Shown here: positions 1 through 5,256 of the stretch, piece by piece
Position numbering within the stretch: position 1 is the stretch's first letter
How the letters are laid out: each line of letters begins with the position of its first letter
Assembly: GCA_015487755.1 (NCBI GenBank)
Contig: WFPG01000134.1
Coordinates: 1 to 5,256 of the forward strand
Direction: 5' to 3'
Length of the DNA stretch: 5,256 nt
DNA from: Acidobacteriota bacterium
GTDB taxonomy: Bacteria; Acidobacteriota; Holophagae; Thermotomaculales; Thermotomaculaceae
Position numbers and translations under genes: made by a program
The notes under the pieces: generated by a model
Database searches by the model: none
The model's input: the letters and a program-made list of their open reading frames with translations, nothing else
What the model was told of the DNA's origin: nothing

Positions 1-75
1 ATTTTTTAGAGTATTTTTAACTTAACTATTAAGAAATGTAACTAAAATCCAATTCAATAACCTTTTTAATTATGC

Positions 76-103
76 AAAAAAACCCCTACCCCTCAAGGTT
101 TTT
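76..103 (-). terminator. Weak terminator-like hairpin after the GYD gene
   Basis: On the minus strand the arm AAAAACC (103-97) can pair with GGTTTTT (84-78) across a 12-nt loop, and the T-run continues to 76. The hairpin overlaps the last codons and stop of the GYD gene, where a terminator for this transcript would be expected. Only two of the seven stem pairs are G-C and the Us are part of the stem, so it is a poor intrinsic terminator. The G-rich loop (GGGGTAGG) may fold in other ways. Confidence 0.3.
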
Positions 104-388
104 GGTGAATTCTATGAACCTTTTCCATTCAACGGCAGGCCAGGATTCTGCCTCAAGGGCACCGTTTGCTCTGGATATCATTGAAACCTTGAATGCAGTC
201 TCGTCGCTGTCAGCCTCATAGATATCAAGAAAGTCGTACTTTCCTAAAAGTGCATAATGGGCAATCCACTTAACATCGGGGCATTTTTCTTTAACCTTGT
301 TCATCCAGTTTTTACCGATAATATCCCTTTTCTTTAAATCGCTTGACACCTCAGGCGTCATTTTTGTTAAAAGTATGTAAAGCGACAT
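86..388 (-). CDS. GYD domain-containing protein
   Basis: This is a 100-residue cytoplasmic protein with no signal peptide or membrane segment. It resembles the GYD family (small ferredoxin-like or dimeric alpha-beta barrel-like proteins of unknown function). The visible signs are the N-terminal strand MSLYILLTKMTPE, the name motif in the form GKYD at residues 49-52, and the following stretch DIYEADSDETAF, where family members place a second strand and helix. The length is usual for the family. An in-frame ATG at 403 would add five residues, but ATG 388 is preferred. It has the Shine-Dalgarno-like AAAGGGGG four bases upstream, and it gives the typical family N-terminus (short Met-x-x-Tyr-Ile start). 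The gene lies 90 nt beyond the rlpA stop, on the same strand, with a possible promoter in the gap. It could be the last gene of the operon or a separate unit. I cannot infer a biochemical role, and its neighbours do not suggest one. Confidence 0.8.
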   Translation of the reverse strand: MSLYILLTKMTPEVSSDLKKRDIIGKNWMNKVKEKCPDVKWIAHYALLGKYDFLDIYEADSDETAFKVSMISRANGALEAESWPAVEWKRFIEFTKNLEG

Positions 389-392
389 AAAA

Positions 393-400
393 CCCCCTTT
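393..400 (-). promoter_or_regulatory. Ribosome binding site setting the GYD start at 388
   Basis: AAAGGGGG on the minus strand sits four bases before ATG 388. It can pair with the anti-Shine-Dalgarno sequence with one G-U wobble. The alternative ATG at 403 has only AT-rich sequence before it and no such site, so this motif decides the start. Confidence 0.55.
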
Positions 401-430
401 CATTGAATTTTTAACAGAGAACCTATTAAA

Positions 431-458
431 AATGTATGCCTGATTGATTAAATTTCAA
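431..458 (-). promoter_or_regulatory. Possible sigma70-type promoter for the GYD gene
   Basis: In the gap between rlpA and the GYD gene, the minus strand has TTGAAA (458-453, five of six matches to TTGACA), a 16-nt spacer, and TACATT (436-431, four of six matches to TATAAT). Transcription would start near 424 and leave a leader of about 36 nt, long enough to hold the ribosome binding site. The DNA is AT-rich, so a chance match is quite possible. Confidence 0.33.
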
Positions 459-478
459 GAAAAGGTGAGAAAATAAAA

Positions 479-1141
479 TCAATTGCAATTTACAACAAAG
501 TAATCCCTGCCTGTGCTTTCCCCAAACTCTTTTGCCTTTTCTTTTGACTTGAAAAAGCCTGAGTAAACCTTGAAGTATTCCCCAACTTTTTTCACCCTTG
601 CTTCAATACCCTCTTTTGCAAGAATTCCCACAAACCTTTGGGCATTTGATTTAGAGGAAAATGCACCTAACTGCACTGCATAGCATATGCCTGAAGTCTC
701 GTTTTTGTCAACAAGGTAAATCCGCACATGCGCAAGCCCCTTTTCCGCAAAACCTAACTTTTTTGCCGCCGCATAGGACATATCAATAATCCTTCCTTTA
801 ACAAAGGGGCCTCTGTCGTTTATTTTAACCGTAACCCTTTTCCCGTTTTCAAGGTTTTCAACCACAACAATAGAGCCTAAAGGCAACACCTTGTGCGCCG
901 CAGTCATGTCGTACATATTGTAAACCTCTCCGCTTGCGGTTAACCTTCCGTGAAACTTCCCGCCATACCAAGAGGCAATCCCCTCTTCATAGGGGATTAA
1001 ACCTTTTTCTTCATAATTCCCGCTTATTGAATAGGATTTGGACGGGATTGTTTCCCTTGAGTACTCGTACCTTAAACAGGACTGGCTAATAAGGATAATC
1101 GTCAAAGATAAGAGAATAAGGCTCTTTTTTAACAATTGCAT
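479..1141 (-). CDS. rlpA: RlpA-like septal lipoprotein: lytic transglycosylase domain plus SPOR domain
   Basis: This 220-residue protein is probably anchored in the outer membrane and acts on peptidoglycan. It has a lipoprotein-type signal (MQLLKKSLILLSLTIILISQSC, putative lipid cysteine C22), a double-psi beta-barrel RlpA domain at about 54-143, and a SPOR domain at about 152-218. The barrel holds the family landmarks GIASWYG (54-60), FHGRLTASGE (63-72), TAAHKVLPLG (80-89) and NDRGPF (108-113). E72, H83 and D109 have the same spacing as the catalytic residues reported for Pseudomonas RlpA, which removes glycan strands lacking stem peptides. SPOR domains bind such denuded glycan at the division septum. 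ATG 1141 is chosen over the in-frame TTG at 1162, because GGAAGG lies seven bases before it and the signal peptide then begins normally. The first 56 nt overlap the folC end. The lipobox is weak (S-Q-S-C), so membrane anchoring is less certain than domain identity. Confidence 0.9.
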   Translation of the reverse strand: MQLLKKSLILLSLTIILISQSCLRYEYSRETIPSKSYSISGNYEEKGLIPYEEGIASWYGGKFHGRLTASGEVYNMYDMTAAHKVLPLGSIVVVENLENGKRVTVKINDRGPFVKGRIIDMSYAAAKKLGFAEKGLAHVRIYLVDKNETSGICYAVQLGAFSSKSNAQRFVGILAKEGIEARVKKVGEYFKVYSGFFKSKEKAKEFGESTGRDYFVVNCN

Positions 1142-2372
1142 CTTTGTACCTTCCGTCTTCAAAAATGGTTTTTAAAAAATCTCCCGCAAGGTGAAGGGAG
1201 CCTAAAACATATACTTCGTCATAGTTTTCTATTAAATTCGGTATTTCTTTTAATTCTATAAATTCTTCGTTTATCCCTATTTCTAAAAAATCATCTTCTT
1301 TCATAAACCTGTGATAATCCCCTGCTGTAAGCACAATGTTTTCAAACCTTTCTTTAACTATGGCAAACATATCTTTTACCGATTTATCCTTCATACAGCC
1401 GAATATTAAAAGGGATTTAGGGGAAGGGTTTATGTGAGAAACCGCTTTTTTAATAGCGTCAACATTGTGGGCTCCGTCTATTACAAGTTTTTTGCCGCCG
1501 CCTAAAGCAAACTCTTCCATTCTTGCAGGCCAGACAGTTTTTTTAACAGCCTCCGAAAAATCACCACTTTCCCCTGTTATCAAATAGAATGAGGCAAGGG
1601 CGAGGGCAAGGTTTTCAGCCTGAAACTCTCCCTCTAAAACAGTATTTGATAAAATCCCGATTTTATTTAAAGATACCTTTTCTCCGTTAAAATCAAAGCC
1701 CAAATCTTCAAGTGTGTAAAGGGGGGCGCTTTTCTTTTTGCATTCCCTTTCAATTATCATTAAAGCCTCTCCCTTTGCCGAGGTAATAACTGGGACGCCG
1801 GGCTTTATTATTCCCGCCTTCTCCCCCGCAATTGAGGAAATAGTTTCCCCTAAAAACCTTGTGTGGTCTTGAGAGAGAGAGGTGATTATTGTAATTTGAG
1901 GGTGTTTTAAGGTGTTGGTTGAGTCAAGCCTGCCGCCTAACCCTGTTTCAACTATGCCGTAATCTACCTTTAAAAAGGAAAACACATAAAAGCACAGCAA
2001 AGTAAAAAACTCAAAGTAGGATAATTCAAGTTTTTCTTCCTCTATTTTATCCCTTAACATTGAAACGGAAGCGGCAAACCATTGCCTTGTTATCGGCTTC
2101 CCGTCAATAAGAATTCTTTCTCTCGGGGTAATCAAATGGGGAGAGCAAAACCTTCCCACAAAGTTGTTTTTAGAAGCAAGAAGGGAATCAAGGTATGCCC
2201 CAACAGAGCCTTTGCCGTTAGTCCCCGCTATATGAATTGATTTAAAATTTTCCTGAGGGTTGTCAAAAACAGTTAAAGCCTTTTCAATCCTTTCAAGCCC
2301 CAATTTTATCTTTGACTTTTCAAACCCTTTAACATAATCAAGGGCTTCGGAATAAAAGAAAGGCTCACGCAT
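1086..2372 (-). CDS. folC: Folylpolyglutamate synthase / dihydrofolate synthase
   Basis: This 428-residue cytoplasmic enzyme is an ATP-dependent ligase of the Mur-ligase superfamily. It adds glutamate to folates (polyglutamylation) and, in bifunctional bacterial enzymes, to dihydropteroate to make dihydrofolate. Visible motifs are the P-loop HIAGTNGKGS (47-56), the pterin/folate-loop SPHLITPRERI (77-87), ETGLGGRLDSTN (142-153) with the probable Mg ligand E142, DHTRFLG (169-175), EKAGIIKPG (184-192) with the lysine normally carbamylated in this family (K185), WPARME (281-286) and DGAHN (299-303) in the C-terminal domain, and GSLHLAG (391-397) near the end. Small departures from consensus are SQDH where many members have G-x-DH, and WPAR where many have WPGR. 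About 30 residues follow GSLHLAGD, and their 3' coding part doubles as the rlpA start. The ATG overlaps the accD stop by 8 nt (ATGCGTGA) and has no good ribosome binding site, which suggests translational coupling to accD. Whether one or both activities are present cannot be told from sequence. Confidence 0.95.
   Translation of the reverse strand: MREPFFYSEALDYVKGFEKSKIKLGLERIEKALTVFDNPQENFKSIHIAGTNGKGSVGAYLDSLLASKNNFVGRFCSPHLITPRERILIDGKPITRQWFAASVSMLRDKIEEEKLELSYFEFFTLLCFYVFSFLKVDYGIVETGLGGRLDSTNTLKHPQITIITSLSQDHTRFLGETISSIAGEKAGIIKPGVPVITSAKGEALMIIERECKKKSAPLYTLEDLGFDFNGEKVSLNKIGILSNTVLEGEFQAENLALALASFYLITGESGDFSEAVKKTVWPARMEEFALGGGKKLVIDGAHNVDAIKKAVSHINPSPKSLLIFGCMKDKSVKDMFAIVKERFENIVLTAGDYHRFMKEDDFLEIGINEEFIELKEIPNLIENYDEVYVLGSLHLAGDFLKTIFEDGRYKDAIVKKEPYSLIFDDYPY
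1149..1154 (-). promoter_or_regulatory. Ribosome binding site deciding the rlpA start
   Basis: GGAAGG on the minus strand lies seven bases upstream of ATG 1141, inside the folC reading frame. It supports ATG 1141 as the rlpA start rather than the upstream TTG at 1162. It also shows that rlpA is translated by its own initiation event from within folC. Confidence 0.6.
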
Positions 2373-3210
2373 AAAGCAGTTTCAAAACCTTTATTAAAGT
2401 TTCGGTTAAGTCCTTTCTATCAACAACCATATCAACCATTCCGTGCTCAAGCAAAAACTCGGAGCGCTGAAACCCTTCGGGAAGTTCCGCCTTTATTGTC
2501 TGCTGTATTACCCTCGGACCTGCAAAACCAATTAAAGCCCCGGGCTCGGCTATGTTTAAATCCCCTAACATTGCAAAACTTGCGGTAACACCCCCTGTTG
2601 TGGGATGAGTTAAAACAGAGATATAAGGCACCCCTGCTTTTTCAAGAAGCCCCAAAGCGGCGGAAACCTTTGCCATCTGCATTAAGGAAAGTGCCCCTTC
2701 CATCATCCTTGCCCCGCCTGAGCAGGAAAAAACAATCAAAGGCCTTTTTTTGGAAGCACAGTATTCAATAGCCCGTGTAAGTTTTTCCCCTACAACGCTT
2801 CCCATACTTCCGCCTAAAAAGGAAAAGTCCATAATGCCTACCACAACATTAAACCTGTCAAGTTTCCCTTCCGCAATTACAATAGCCTCGTCAACCTTTC
2901 CCGCCTTTTCTAACTTTGCAAGTTGATCTTTATACTTTTTCGCAGCAACAAAGTTTAAAGGGTCTTTAGGTCTTATCTCCCTGTAAAGGATATTGTACTT
3001 GCCGTTAGTAAAAACCTGGGCAAGCCTGTCTTGAGGCGATATAGGAAAATGGTAATTACACTTGGGGCAAACCATACGGTTTGCCTCAACCTCTTTTTTA
3101 TAGATTATCTCTTTACACTGATTGCATTTAAGCCATAAGCCTTCGGGAATTTTGGCTTTCTCCTCGCTGGGAGTTTGAATCTTTTTATCCTTTCTTTTAA
3201 ACCAGCTCAT
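2365..3210 (-). CDS. accD: Acetyl-CoA carboxylase carboxyltransferase subunit beta
   Basis: This 281-residue protein is the beta subunit of the carboxyltransferase half of acetyl-CoA carboxylase. With AccA it moves the carboxyl group from biotin on AccB to acetyl-CoA, making malonyl-CoA for fatty acid synthesis. The N-terminus has the family's four-cysteine zinc ribbon (C29-x2-C32 and C48-x2-C51). The crotonase-like core includes GGSMGSVVGEK (133-143), SCSGGARMMEG (162-172) with oxyanion-type glycines, and HPTTGGVTASFAMLGD (202-217). The usual glutamine in the GGARMQE motif is methionine here (M170). The length and the start (MSWFKRK) are typical, and AGGAG lies just upstream of ATG 3210. No accA, accB or accC is in the window, so the partner subunits must be encoded elsewhere. 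The gene is downstream of the bactofilin by 33 nt and overlaps folC by 8 nt, matching the common accD-folC pairing. Confidence 0.97.
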   Translation of the reverse strand: MSWFKRKDKKIQTPSEEKAKIPEGLWLKCNQCKEIIYKKEVEANRMVCPKCNYHFPISPQDRLAQVFTNGKYNILYREIRPKDPLNFVAAKKYKDQLAKLEKAGKVDEAIVIAEGKLDRFNVVVGIMDFSFLGGSMGSVVGEKLTRAIEYCASKKRPLIVFSCSGGARMMEGALSLMQMAKVSAALGLLEKAGVPYISVLTHPTTGGVTASFAMLGDLNIAEPGALIGFAGPRVIQQTIKAELPEGFQRSEFLLEHGMVDMVVDRKDLTETLIKVLKLLYA

Positions 3211-3212
3211 AT

Positions 3213-3217
3213 CTCCT
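3213..3217 (-). promoter_or_regulatory. Ribosome binding site of accD
   Basis: AGGAG on the minus strand precedes ATG 3210 with only two bases between, which is short but still usable. It lies in a purine-only stretch made of a doubled GTAAGA unit. It is the clearest Shine-Dalgarno sequence in the operon and stands at the only real gap between the six linked genes. Confidence 0.6.
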
Positions 3218-3228
3218 CTTACTCTTAC

Positions 3229-3266
3229 TTTTTTTATTTTTTATTATTTTTTGTTTTTTGTTTTTT
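3229..3266 (-). repeat. Array of A-tracts between the bactofilin end and accD
   Basis: Read on the minus strand, the stretch is A6-C-A6-C-A6-T-A2-T-A6-T-A7. The first three tracts repeat every seven bases. They encode the Lys-rich tail of the bactofilin (KTKNKK) and its tandem stop codons TAATAA, then run into the accD leader. It may be simple low-complexity drift, an A-rich translation-enhancing leader for accD, or a site prone to polymerase slippage. The sequence alone does not decide. Confidence 0.7.
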
Positions 3267-3603
3267 CTCCGTTTATTGTTTTTGTCATTACACAGTTTCC
3301 GTTGAAAACACCGCCTTCTTTAACCTCAAGGACGGGGGTTTTAATTTCGCCCTCAACAAATGCCCTGGAATGAATTTCTATTTTATTCTTCGCTTCAATC
3401 TTTCCTTTAAACTTGCCGTTTATAACGCAGGTTCCCACAAAAATCTCCCCCTCAACATCGGCCTCTTCGCCGATTATAAGGGTTTCGTTTGACCTGATTA
3501 CCCCGTTTAACTTTCCGTCTATTCTAAGCATATTCTTAAAGGTTATCTCACCTTTAAAGAATGTGCCCTTATCAAGAAAGCCGTTTAATTCCCTATCCTT
3601 CAT
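3244..3603 (-). CDS. Bactofilin (polymer-forming cytoskeletal protein)
   Basis: This 119-residue cytoplasmic protein matches the bactofilin family (formerly DUF583). Bactofilins polymerise without nucleotide into filaments built from a right-handed beta-helix and act as scaffolds for cell-shape, polarity or chromosome-positioning proteins. The core spans about residues 12-108. Turn glycines recur every 15-18 residues (G18, G34, G52, G67, G85, G102), the spacing of beta-helix rungs. Family-like stretches are DKGTFFKGEITF (11-22), RIDGKLNGVI (27-36), LIIGEEADVEGEI (42-54) and VINGKFKGKI (60-69). A short polar N-terminus and a Lys-rich C-terminal tail flank the core. The start ATG 3603 overlaps the parB end by 11 nt and follows a G-rich ribosome binding site (AGGGGTGAG), so it is probably co-translated with parB. 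That position suggests a role with ParAB, as seen for bactofilins that hold ParAB at subpolar positions in Myxococcus. The family call is strong; the role is inference. Confidence 0.92.
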   Translation of the reverse strand: MKDRELNGFLDKGTFFKGEITFKNMLRIDGKLNGVIRSNETLIIGEEADVEGEIFVGTCVINGKFKGKIEAKNKIEIHSRAFVEGEIKTPVLEVKEGGVFNGNCVMTKTINGEKTKNKK

Positions 3604-4450
3604 CTCTCACCCCTTTTTTCAAAAAATCAAAAAGAGCCTGAAGTTGCTCTCTGGAGTGGTATTTAATTACAATACTTCCCTTATCTTGAGTGCCGTTTAT
3701 AGCAACCTTTGTGCCTAAAGATTTTGTCAACTTTTCGGAAGCGTCTTTTAAAAACACATCTTCGTTTTTCTCTTTCTTCTTCTCATCTAAAAGGGAAACA
3801 ATCCTTTTTTCAAGAGCCCTCACGGTTAAGCCTTTAACCACAATCTCATTTGCCAGTTTCAAAATCAAACCTTCATCTTTTAAACCAAGAAGCACCTTTG
3901 CGTGGCCTAAAGATATCTTTCCGTCTTCCAATAAATCCTGCACCTCTTGAGGAAGGTTTAAAATCCTGATTGTGTTTGCAATTGTAGCCCTTTTTTTGCC
4001 TAACCTTTTTGCCAACTCTTCCTGAGTTATTTTAAAGTTTTCAAGCAAGGTTTTGTATGCGTGTGCCTCTTCAACAGGGTTGAGGTTTTCCCTTTGAATG
4101 TTTTCAATTATCGCAAACTCAGCCTTCTTAACCTCGTCCATCTTTTTCACAATAGCGGGAATTTTCTTAAAGCCTGCAATCTGGGCGGCTCTCCACCTTC
4201 TCTCCCCCGCAATTATTGAATACTTATTCCTGCCCTCTTCAGCAACAACAATAGGCTGGATAAGCCCTGAATTCTTTATAGACTGGGCAAGTTCTTCAAG
4301 TTTTTCTTTATCAAACTTTCTTCTCGGCTGATACTTTGAAGGGGAGATAAAAGAGATGTCTATCTCTACAACCTGCTCTCCCTTCCCCTTACCCCCCATA
4401 TCGGAAGGGATAAGGGACTGCAAACCTTTACCTAACGCCTTTCTCTTCAT
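3593..4450 (-). CDS. parB: Chromosome-partitioning protein ParB (Spo0J/Noc-type CTPase clamp)
   Basis: This 285-residue protein binds centromere-like parS sites, loads onto DNA as a CTP-dependent sliding clamp, and stimulates ParA ATPase so that replicated origins separate. The basic N-terminus KRKALGKGLQSLIP (2-15) is the typical ParA-activating peptide. The ParB/Srx CTPase domain follows, with QPRRKFD (41-47), GLIQPIVV (62-69), GERRWRAAQIAG (82-93, the GxRRxxA CTP motif) and ENIQRENLNPVEEA (116-129). A helix-turn-helix for parS recognition lies at about 141-163 (ITQEELAKRLGKKRATIANTIRI). The last 50 or so residues should be the dimerisation domain. The length is normal. The start at 4450 lies 23 nt inside parA and yields the standard N-terminus; AAAGGA is 11 bases upstream, rather far. 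No residue that I would expect is missing. Confidence 0.97.
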   Translation of the reverse strand: MKRKALGKGLQSLIPSDMGGKGKGEQVVEIDISFISPSKYQPRRKFDKEKLEELAQSIKNSGLIQPIVVAEEGRNKYSIIAGERRWRAAQIAGFKKIPAIVKKMDEVKKAEFAIIENIQRENLNPVEEAHAYKTLLENFKITQEELAKRLGKKRATIANTIRILNLPQEVQDLLEDGKISLGHAKVLLGLKDEGLILKLANEIVVKGLTVRALEKRIVSLLDEKKKEKNEDVFLKDASEKLTKSLGTKVAINGTQDKGSIVIKYHSREQLQALFDFLKKGVRDEG

Positions 4451-5204
4451 AAGCCAACAATTCCTTTGCTAATTTTAAATATGACTGGGCGCCTTTGGAT
4501 TTTACCTCGTAAAGAAGCACAGGCAACCCGAAACTGGGCGCCTCTCCCAGCCTAACATTTCTCGGTATTATTGTTTCAAAAACCTTTTCTTTAAAAAATC
4601 CCTTAATCTCTTCAACAACCTGCTTGGAGAGGTTTGTTCTGTCGTCAAACATGGTAAGCAACACCCCTTCAATCTCAAGGGAAGGGTTAATACTGGATTT
4701 TATTAAATTTATAGTTCTCATTAAATCGGAAACCCCCTCAAGGGCAAAGTATTCACATTGAATCGGAATAATTACAGAATCAGCGGCGCTTAAAGCGTTA
4801 ACTGTGAGTAACCCCAGTGAAGGGGGACAATCAATGAAGATATAGTCAAAATCTTCTTTGATTTTAGTTAAAGCGTTTCTCAGAAAAAATTCCCTGCCTA
4901 TTTGAGAGACAAGTTCTATTTCCGCTCCCGCCAAATCCCTGCTTGAGGGAATTATTTTCAGAAAATCAATAGGGGTGTCGTATATTGCCTGCTTAATATC
5001 TATGTCGCCGGACAACACCCTGTAGATATTGTTTTCAACTGAATCTTTGTCAATTCCTACCCCGCTTGTTGAGTTAGACTGAGGGTCAAAATCAACAAGC
5101 AAAACCCTTCTTTCAGCAACAGCAACCGAAGCGGCAAGGTTTACCGCCGTGGTTGTTTTCCCTACTCCGCCTTTTTGATTGGTTATCGCTATCACTTTAC
5201 CCAT
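4428..5204 (-). CDS. parA: Chromosome-partitioning ATPase ParA (Soj)
   Basis: This 258-residue protein is a deviant-Walker ATPase that dimerises on ATP, coats the nucleoid non-specifically, and is released by ParB, which drives origin segregation. The deviant Walker A motif KGGVGKTT is at 11-18, with the signature lysine K11 and the phosphate-binding lysine K16. Switch I (Walker A') is VDFDPQSN at 37-44 with D40, and Walker B is YIFIDCPPSLG at 121-131 with D125. The stretch NVRLGEAPSFGLPV near the C-terminus is typical of Soj proteins. There is no N-terminal helix-turn-helix, so this is the short chromosomal type and not the large plasmid type. ATG 5204 puts KGGVGKTT at the usual distance from the start. 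No Shine-Dalgarno sequence is seen before it. The frame stays open to the window edge but has no upstream ATG there. The gene is first of the visible operon and overlaps parB by 23 nt. Confidence 0.97.
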   Translation of the reverse strand: MGKVIAITNQKGGVGKTTTAVNLAASVAVAERRVLLVDFDPQSNSTSGVGIDKDSVENNIYRVLSGDIDIKQAIYDTPIDFLKIIPSSRDLAGAEIELVSQIGREFFLRNALTKIKEDFDYIFIDCPPSLGLLTVNALSAADSVIIPIQCEYFALEGVSDLMRTINLIKSSINPSLEIEGVLLTMFDDRTNLSKQVVEEIKGFFKEKVFETIIPRNVRLGEAPSFGLPVLLYEVKSKGAQSYLKLAKELLAYEEKGVR

Positions 5205-5211
5205 AGCACAT

Positions 5212-5240
5212 AATTTATCACAAAAAAGGAAACCAGTAAA
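5212..5240 (-). promoter_or_regulatory. Possible promoter just upstream of parA
   Basis: The minus strand has TTTACT (5240-5235), a 17-nt spacer, and TAAATT (5217-5212) preceded by TGA, which resembles an extended -10. Each hexamer matches consensus at four of six positions. Transcription would start at about 5205, right at the parA ATG, giving an almost leaderless mRNA. That would fit the missing ribosome binding site, but the DNA is AT-rich and the true promoter may lie beyond the window. Confidence 0.2.
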
Positions 5241-5256
5241 GAAAAGATGATTGTTC

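Noticed and set aside
1142..1162. A longer RlpA starting at TTG 1162
   Set aside because: It would put seven polar residues before the signal peptide and has no ribosome binding site, while ATG 1141 has GGAAGG seven bases upstream.
2695..2730. AccD with methionine in place of glutamine in the GGARMQE motif as a sign of lost activity
   Set aside because: The oxyanion glycines, zinc cysteines and the rest of the core are intact, and the gene sits in its usual place before folC, so a tolerated substitution is more likely.
3175..3718. Plus-strand open frames of about 100 codons at 3175-3492 and 3413-3718
   Set aside because: They lie antisense to the bactofilin, parB and accD genes, have low-complexity Phe/Ser/Pro-rich translations, show no family resemblance, and are explained by codon bias in the true genes.
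3690..4331. Plus-strand open frames at 3690-3950 and 4098-4331
   Set aside because: Both are antisense shadows of parB, whose motifs are complete across the same bases.
5214..5222. DnaA box-like TTATCACAA near parA
   Set aside because: It differs from TTATCCACA by a missing base and stands alone, so it does not indicate an origin.
5247..5256. A divergent plus-strand gene starting ATG ATT GTT at the right edge
   Set aside because: Only three codons are visible and the purine-rich sequence before them is not a convincing ribosome binding site, so it cannot be supported.

Overview
The window is a compact, conserved housekeeping region. All seven genes lie on the minus strand, so transcription runs from right to left. 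The DNA is AT-rich (roughly 40% G+C by eye) and the proteins are rich in Lys, Ile and Glu. A predicted outer-membrane lipoprotein of the RlpA type, a bactofilin and a chromosomal-type ParA/ParB pair point to a diderm (Gram-negative) bacterium. I cannot name the phylum safely. A parAB-bactofilin cluster would fit lineages such as Acidobacteriota or the former Deltaproteobacteria, but this is inference from gene order.

In transcription order the layout is: parA (5204-4428), parB (4450-3593), a bactofilin (3603-3244), accD (3210-2365), folC (2372-1086), rlpA (1141-479) and a small GYD-domain gene (388-86). The first six look like one operon. They overlap by 23, 11, 8 and 56 nt, with one 33-nt gap before accD. 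The 75-nt gap before the GYD gene contains a plausible promoter, so that gene may also be transcribed separately. A weak terminator-like hairpin follows it, and the last 75 or so bases at the left edge are AT-rich with no gene that I can see.

The operon joins three themes. ParA and ParB segregate the chromosome, and bactofilins form cytoskeletal scaffolds that are known in some bacteria to position ParAB. AccD makes malonyl-CoA for fatty acids, and FolC makes polyglutamylated folates. RlpA is a peptidoglycan-cleaving, septum-targeted lipoprotein. Together they link growth (lipid and one-carbon supply) with chromosome partition and division.

I found no mobile element, CRISPR array, RNA gene or recognisable parS site. 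I saw no clearly new system. The points worth a second look are the parB-bactofilin coupling, the folC-rlpA overlap, a possible SPOR-domain disulfide and an unusual array of A-tracts between the bactofilin gene and accD.
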